A DNA stretch of 51,721 bases from Nitrospirota bacterium (GTDB lineage: Bacteria > Nitrospirota > Thermodesulfovibrionia > Thermodesulfovibrionales > Magnetobacteriaceae): the NCBI GenBank assembly GCA_015233015.1, contig JADFYO010000021.1, forward strand, positions 1 through 51,721, written 5' to 3'. The translations under genes and the position numbers were made by a program. Below are positions 47,387-51,721 of the stretch, in pieces (the stretch's first letter is position 1; each line of letters opens with the position of its first letter). The notes under the pieces were generated by a model. The model saw only the letters and a list, made by a program, of their open reading frames with translations, was not told the origin of the DNA and searched no databases.

Positions 47387-48568
47387 TTATTTCCTCTTTT
47401 TCACTATGAAATACAGCGTTCCGTTATATTTCATATATCCGGCCTGAAGTTCGGCGGCACTGCCCCTTCCCCAGAAAAAGTCCGCGCGGCCCGGGCCGAT
47501 TATCGCCCCTCCGGTGTCCTGATTGAGCGCGAAACGCGTCAGCTGGCTCTGGCCGATTAAGCTCTCGTCCTCTCTGAATTCGCTCTTATTCGTGGATACA
47601 TAGACCAGAGCGCCTTGCGGGAATACCTTTTTGTCTGTGGCGATAGCCCTTCCGTCTATAAGCGATACCCCCGTTGAGCCAATCGCGGATTCCCTGGATT
47701 CGCGAAAAAACACATAACTTGGATTTGAAAACAACACACGGTCAACATCCTCCGGGTGGTCGGAGAGGTACCTTTTTATCGCCTTGAGCGACATCTCAGA
47801 AAGCGGTATCTTATTCTCATCGACTAAAACCCTTCCTGCCGGCTTGTACGACCGTCCATTTGCCCCCGCATAGGTTACGTTTATCATGCTTCCATCTTCA
47901 AGCCTTACCGTCCCCGAACCCTGCACCTGCAGAAAAAACAAATCCACACGGTTATCCACCCACAGAAACTCAAGCCCCCTTCCCGCAAGCGCCCCCTTGT
48001 GGATTTCCTCGTGCGTGTAGTAGGGGACAACCTTACCTTCCACCCTTCTGCCAACGCTTTTACCTGAGTCGGCGTCCACGCTGAACAGGTCCTTTGGCAG
48101 CGAATATAGAGGATAGCGATAGCGCCCGGTCTTCGTCCTGCTTCCATCGAGTACCGGCACATAGTATCCCGTATAATATACCTTGCCGAGGCCGTCCGAA
48201 CCCGATGCTGCATATACTGTGAAATCCTCCCTCATCGATTTATTAAGCATCTGCACATCACCCTTACAGGTGTGGAGAACTGACATAAAATATAGAAGCG
48301 ATGCCTTAATTTCCCGTGGTGTGTAGGTATCATCCCCATAGTGAAAGAGATGGTCTTCCTTTAACGCGCTTAAATATTTGAGGTTTCGGTTAACCGCCTC
48401 TTTTAATGATTCAATGGAGGCGTCGTCGCTGAATTGCGGATACTGAGCGGCGGCAAGCCTGACCATAGGCTTGTCCGATGGTACCGGCTGCTTAACCGCA
48501 ACCCTCGCACAACTTACAGATGCCAGAATAACCGCCAGTAATACGGCGTATTTTAATAAAATCCTCAT
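47387..48568 (-). CDS. mltA: MltA, membrane-bound lytic murein transglycosylase A
   Basis: MltA cleaves peptidoglycan glycan strands to leave 1,6-anhydro-MurNAc ends. A lipoprotein-type signal (MRILLKYAVLLAVILASVSC; the lipobox is weak but has Cys) precedes the MltA domain (YYVPVLDGSRTKTGRYRYPLY, GRGLEFLWVDNRVDLFFLQVQGSG). The C-terminal 3D domain holds the conserved aspartates (SLIDGRAIATD, TGGAIIGPGRADFFWG). I prefer the ATG at 48568; an upstream ATG exists at 48583. It is divergent from murQ-anmK. Confidence 0.95.
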   Translation of the reverse strand: MRILLKYAVLLAVILASVSCARVAVKQPVPSDKPMVRLAAAQYPQFSDDASIESLKEAVNRNLKYLSALKEDHLFHYGDDTYTPREIKASLLYFMSVLHTCKGDVQMLNKSMREDFTVYAASGSDGLGKVYYTGYYVPVLDGSRTKTGRYRYPLYSLPKDLFSVDADSGKSVGRRVEGKVVPYYTHEEIHKGALAGRGLEFLWVDNRVDLFFLQVQGSGTVRLEDGSMINVTYAGANGRSYKPAGRVLVDENKIPLSEMSLKAIKRYLSDHPEDVDRVLFSNPSYVFFRESRESAIGSTGVSLIDGRAIATDKKVFPQGALVYVSTNKSEFREDESLIGQSQLTRFALNQDTGGAIIGPGRADFFWGRGSAAELQAGYMKYNGTLYFIVKKRK

Positions 48569-48612
48569 CGTGGTGACAAACAATATTGTAACAAAAATGT
48601 TAGAATAATGCC

Positions 48613-49479
48613 ATGACGACAGAGGGTCTTAATCTGGAGGCAGTCAACATAGACGCCATGTCAACGCCGGAGATCTTCACGCTCATGAACGGGGAAGACG
48701 CTAAAATCGCAAAGGCGGTAAAAAAGGCAAAAAAGGCCGTATGCCAAGCCATCGAAGACGCCGTTAATGCGATAAAATCGGGCGGTTCGGTAGTATATGT
48801 TGGCGCTGGCACAAGCGGGCGGCTTGGAGTGCTGGACGCCTCAGAGATGCCTCCGACATTCAGCACACCGCCTCATGTTATTCGCGGTATAATTGCCGGA
48901 GGCCCACGCGCCCTTACTACAAGTATCGAAGGGGCTGAGGACGATAAATCCATGGGTATCGGGGCAGTCTCTGAAATCACGGCTAACGATATGGTAATAG
49001 GGATAACGGTCAGCGGAGGCGCGCCATTTGTCATCGCTGCCCTGAAGGAATCAAAAAGGCGCGGGGCGCGCTGCTGGCTCCTGACGTGCAGCGATTCCGC
49101 ATACGGTTTCCTTGACGGCATAATATCAGTTGACACCGGTCCGGAAGTCGTAGCCGGTTCGTCCAGGCTGAAGGCTGGGACGGCTACCAAGATGGTCATT
49201 AATATGATTTCTACTATTACCATGATTCGTCTTGGGCGCGTTTATAAAGGTTATATGGTTGACGTTGTTCCCTCTAACGCCAAATTAAAGAGGCGAGCCA
49301 TACGCATAATATCCGAACTTACCGGCCTCGCGTCCGAACCCGCCGCCGAATTGTTTCAGCGGGCATATGGAAACGCCAAAACTGCCGTCGTTATGCACGA
49401 AAAAAATATTGACTTCGCCGGGGCGGTCAGATTACTGGATAAATCCGGCGGCTCACTGAGAGAGGCACTGCTGTGTTGA
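48613..49479 (+). CDS. murQ: N-acetylmuramic acid 6-phosphate etherase
   Basis: MurQ splits the lactyl ether of MurNAc-6-phosphate to give GlcNAc-6-phosphate and lactate. It is an SIS-domain protein with YVGAGTSGRLGVLDASEMPPTF, GAEDDKS, ITVSGGAPFV and the glutamate/lysine-rich VDVVPSNAKLKRRAIRI region. 288 residues, near the E. coli length. The start codon is 45 bases from the divergent mltA start. The anmK start overlaps its end by 7 bases. Confidence 0.95.
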   Translation: MTTEGLNLEAVNIDAMSTPEIFTLMNGEDAKIAKAVKKAKKAVCQAIEDAVNAIKSGGSVVYVGAGTSGRLGVLDASEMPPTFSTPPHVIRGIIAGGPRALTTSIEGAEDDKSMGIGAVSEITANDMVIGITVSGGAPFVIAALKESKRRGARCWLLTCSDSAYGFLDGIISVDTGPEVVAGSSRLKAGTATKMVINMISTITMIRLGRVYKGYMVDVVPSNAKLKRRAIRIISELTGLASEPAAELFQRAYGNAKTAVVMHEKNIDFAGAVRLLDKSGGSLREALLC

Positions 49480-50624
49480 GCGGGTTTGCGGAAAAAGACA
49501 CCTTTCTGATTGTCGGCCTCATGTCCGGCACGTCGCATGACGGCGTTGACGCGGCATTGGTGGAGATTAAAGGCACAAACGGCAGCAACATTGAAGTCAG
49601 GGTAATAAGACACATACATGTGCCTTATGATAAAAAATTAAGAGAGGCAGTTCGGCAGGCATTCACAGGGGATACTGAACTAATCTGCAGGTTGAATTTC
49701 ACGCTTGGCGAGGTATTTTCAAAGGCGGCCCTCAGGGTGATAGCGCTTACCGGAGTTGACCCAAAAGACATTGACGCCGTCGCCTCGCATGGTCAGACGA
49801 TATGCCACGTCCCGCCAAAAGGTAAGACCTGCGGCTCCACGCTTCAAATAGGTGAGCCTGCAATGATAGCAGAGCGAACGGGTATCATTACCGTATCGGG
49901 GTTCAGGACAAAGGACATGGCCGCAGGAGGGGAGGGGGCGCCGCTTGTGCCGCTTGGCGATTATCTCTTATTCCAAAAATCGGGAAGTGTGCGCGCCGTG
50001 CTGAACGTGGGCGGCATTGCCAACGTAACAATAATAAGGGAGAGGCCGGAAGACTCCATCGCCTTTGACACAGGCCCGGGGAATGCCCTGATGGACGAGG
50101 CCGTAAGGATATTCTCACACGGGAAAAAGACATTCGATAAAAACGGCTCTATTGCAAAAAGGGGAGAACTAAACAAAGCCCTGCTCAACGAGCTGATAAA
50201 CCATCCATATTACAAAAGGCGGCCACCCAAATCCACTGGCCGCGAGCTATTCGGCACACGCATGGCCGAAGACATAATATCGCGCTCCCGCTCCATGTCA
50301 CAGGAGGCAATCCTGTCAACGCTTGCTCACTTAACCGCCAGAACGATATATAACTCGATAGCCCCGTACAAGCCGGACGAGGTCATAGCGGCCGGAGGAG
50401 GCGCAAAAAACCTGTTTCTGATGGGCATCCTGCGTGAATTATTGGTTTCTAAGGGCATTGCGCTAAATAATATCGGCGAATATGGAATTGACGCGGAGGC
50501 AAGAGAGGCGGTCTGCTTTGCCATTCTGGGGATGAGGACATTGAAAGGTATGCCCGGCAATTTACCCAGCGCAACCGGCGCCGCGCGCGAAGTCATACTA
50601 GGCAATATAACACTGCCGCGGTGA
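49473..50624 (+). CDS. anmK: Anhydro-N-acetylmuramic acid kinase
   Basis: AnmK opens the anhydro ring of anhMurNAc and phosphorylates it to MurNAc-6-phosphate, the MurQ substrate. The N-terminal signature is LMSGTSHDGVDAALVEI; ASHGQTICHVP, TGPGNALMDEAV and AGGGAKN are also present. 383 residues. It starts with GTG, translationally coupled to murQ. With the divergent MltA this makes a compact recycling set. Confidence 0.96.
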   Translation: MLSGFAEKDTFLIVGLMSGTSHDGVDAALVEIKGTNGSNIEVRVIRHIHVPYDKKLREAVRQAFTGDTELICRLNFTLGEVFSKAALRVIALTGVDPKDIDAVASHGQTICHVPPKGKTCGSTLQIGEPAMIAERTGIITVSGFRTKDMAAGGEGAPLVPLGDYLLFQKSGSVRAVLNVGGIANVTIIRERPEDSIAFDTGPGNALMDEAVRIFSHGKKTFDKNGSIAKRGELNKALLNELINHPYYKRRPPKSTGRELFGTRMAEDIISRSRSMSQEAILSTLAHLTARTIYNSIAPYKPDEVIAAGGGAKNLFLMGILRELLVSKGIALNNIGEYGIDAEAREAVCFAILGMRTLKGMPGNLPSATGAAREVILGNITLPR

Positions 50625-50811
50625 GTTTATTCATGAGCAAAGTAAGTTATACGGGAAGGCCAGAGATTTACATGTCAGCAATAAACCGGCGCAAGATAAA
50701 GGTTTTCAGAGAAATCCTGGTATGCAAAACTAATTTCAGTTGAGACATTTTGAGGTTTAACAGAATTTGCCAAAATGCCCGGAAACCCGCAGATTCCCCG
50801 ATATTACCTGA

Positions 50812-50883
50812 AGCCGGGAAAGGGATTCGAACCCTCGACCTGCTGATTACGAATCAGCTGCACTACCACTGTGCTATCCCGGC
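50812..50883 (-). tRNA. tRNA-Thr (anticodon CGU)
   Basis: The minus strand forms a full cloverleaf: acceptor GCCGGGA with TCCCGGC, D arm GCAC-AGTGGTA-GTGC, anticodon arm GCTGA-TTCGTAA-TCAGC with anticodon CGU (reads ACG, Thr), and a T arm closing on GGTTCGAATCCC. CCA is not encoded. An overlapping open frame on the other strand (50750-51013) is spurious. Confidence 0.93.
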
Positions 50884-51021
50884 CCAACACCGGCATTGTA
50901 CCATAGCGCAGACGATATCCGCAACGCCATACAGATTTACAATTAGTTACACTGCCCTGCCTGGTTCATATGGAAAAATTAATAGCATTAAAATATTTCC
51001 AGGCCTATCTTAAAATGCCCG

Positions 51022-51336
51022 CTATGAATACACTATTTCAACGCGGGAGAGATAGTCGGCAAGTTCATCGATGAGAATTTTAATTCTACCTGAGTCCTTG
51101 AGGTTGCCTGCGGTTTCTAAAGACTCCCCCATTTCTTTGAATGTTGTTAGTCCAATCCCATCGGCAGCCTTTTTTATCATACCACCTGTCATCTTTATGG
51201 ATGGATAATCGCCTCTTTCTACGTCTTGTTTCATCTCGGAGACATCTCTGTTACGGCTTTTTAGAAATTTTGCAACCCTGTCCTGGTGCTGTGATGCTAC
51301 GGTAACGGTAATCTTGCTGTTGTCTTTTTCTGACAT
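51022..51336 (-). CDS. HPt-like protein lacking the phospho-histidine
   Basis: 104 residues. The C-terminal ~60 (from YPSIKMTGGMIKKAAD) match the HPt four-helix motif of the form GHxMKGxxxxxG: here TGGMIKKAADGIG, with glycine where the phosphorylated histidine should stand (residue ~52), then LTTFKEMGESLETAGNLKDS and LADYLSRVEIVYS, which fit HPt helices well. An N-terminal basic region (KITVTVASQHQDRVAKFLKSRNRD) precedes it. GAGGAGC lies before the ATG. It may be a non-phosphorylatable HPt regulator or scaffold. No kinase is adjacent. Confidence 0.75.
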   Translation of the reverse strand: MSEKDNSKITVTVASQHQDRVAKFLKSRNRDVSEMKQDVERGDYPSIKMTGGMIKKAADGIGLTTFKEMGESLETAGNLKDSGRIKILIDELADYLSRVEIVYS

Positions 51337-51435
51337 GGCACACGCTCCTCTGTTTGATATCTCCCCTGTTTCACAGGGATAAGAAATTACTTATTGCTAT
51401 TATACACCTTTTTATATATCTGTGCAATCTACCTG

Positions 51436-51512
51436 ATACCAAGTTGCAAACATATGAGTAATTCTGACAGTCCTGGAAAAATCTTGTTACTTCTATGATC
51501 GCAACTTGGTAT
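51436..51512. repeat. Inverted repeat with 12-base arms
   Basis: ATACCAAGTTGC (51436-51447) and its exact complement (51501-51512). The 53 bases between show nothing else. It lies between the HPt-like gene and the IS3 element; such short palindromes are often repeated in intergenic regions. Confidence 0.55.
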
Positions 51513-51553
51513 TACACACACAATCAGTCGAAGCAGAACCAGCAAGACAAAAA

Positions 51554-51591
51554 AAAGAACGAGAGATGTTTGCTCTCTCGTTCTTTTTCTG
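51554..51591. terminator. Strong bidirectional hairpin terminator
   Basis: AAAGAACGAGAGA (51554-51566) pairs perfectly with TCTCTCGTTCTTT (51574-51586), with A-rich sequence before and a T tract after. It sits just outside the IS3 element and would block read-through into or out of it. Confidence 0.85.
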
Positions 51592-51607
51592 TTATTTGAG
51601 GTAAGCT

Positions 51608-51721
51608 GGAAAAAGTGGACACCAAAATAGAGTAAAATAAGAAACTCAATGGAGGTGTCAGATGGAAAGGATCCCGAATGGGAAGTACACGAAGGAGTTC
51701 AGAGAGGAAGCGGCAAAATTA
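51608..51721 (+). mobile_element. IS3-family insertion sequence, left end (cut by window edge)
   Basis: The left end region GCTGGAAAAAGTGGACACC is typical of IS3-type terminal repeats (GTGTCCAC core). It is followed by a short leader and the start of orfA. The rest of the element lies outside the window, so the target duplication cannot be checked. Confidence 0.7.
51662..51721 (+). CDS. IS3-family transposase OrfA, first 20 codons
   Basis: The ATG at 51662 has a GGAGGTGTCAG ribosome site. The product MERIPNGKYTKEFREEAAKL matches the conserved start of IS3-family OrfA (YTKEFREEAAKL is the first helix of the helix-turn-helix). OrfA with OrfB makes the DDE transposase by frameshift. Truncated by the window edge. 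Confidence 0.8.
   Translation, partial: MERIPNGKYTKEFREEAAKL

Noticed and set aside
50750-51013. 87-codon plus-strand frame
   Set aside because: It overlaps the tRNA-Thr gene, is on the opposite strand and has no ribosome site.

Overview
The window is a 51.7 kb piece of a bacterial chromosome at medium GC. It holds a one-operon Mo-nitrogenase cluster with NifI-type PII regulators, a rubrerythrin, several two-component proteins and many small intergenic inverted repeats. This points to an anaerobic or microaerophilic Gram-negative bacterium. The peptidoglycan-recycling genes (a lipoprotein-type MltA, AnmK, MurQ) fit a diderm. My best guess is Nitrospirota (Thermodesulfovibrionia-like), with a deltaproteobacterial lineage as the alternative; this is inference from gene content, not a phylogeny.

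Layout. 1-6.1 kb: end of a histidine kinase, a large pyruvyltransferase/glycosyltransferase fusion, an AT-hook protein, a repeat-rich 0.7 kb gap, RNase P RNA, a ParA ATPase with a partner of unknown function, and a transposase fossil. 6.1-15.7 kb (minus strand): nifH-nifD-nifK-nifEN(fused)-nifX-nifI1-nifI2-ferredoxin-nifB-hesA, behind a perfect sigma-54 promoter with paired palindromes upstream. 15.9-23.3 kb (plus): FmdB-type zinc ribbon, a response regulator, aroC-aroK-aroB-ftsY, a polytopic GT-C-like membrane protein and another response regulator. 23.3-27.9 kb (minus): CoA-transferase/GNAT fusion, rubrerythrin, hybrid sensor kinase. 28.0-33.5 kb: YacP-like and DUF167 proteins, a small membrane protein, a second transposase fossil, and the rpmI-rplT-pheS-pheT operon with an unusually short PheT. 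33.7-38.2 kb: a protein resembling a pentameric ligand-gated ion channel, then tig-clpP-clpX.

38.3-47.1 kb is the most unusual part. A perfect sigma-54 promoter precedes two tiny exported lysine-rich proteins. After a 59-residue protein comes a three-gene unit, coiled coil / dynamin-like GTPase / coiled coil, that I cannot match to a named system. A single-chain type IIG-like restriction-modification enzyme follows, so a defence function is possible but unproven. 47.4-50.6 kb carries divergent mltA and murQ-anmK (anhydro-MurNAc recycling). The window ends with tRNA-Thr(CGU), an HPt-like protein that lacks its phospho-histidine, a strong hairpin terminator and the first 115 bases of an IS3-family element.

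How the parts work together. NifH, NifD and NifK form nitrogenase; NifB, NifEN and NifX build its cofactor; the ferredoxin is a likely electron donor; NifI1 and NifI2 give post-translational ammonium control. The chorismate-pathway genes, FtsY, trigger factor/ClpXP, PheST and L35/L20 are housekeeping. The accessory interest lies in the GTPase module, the channel-like protein, the sigma-54-driven secreted peptides, the HPt-like protein and the repeat families.
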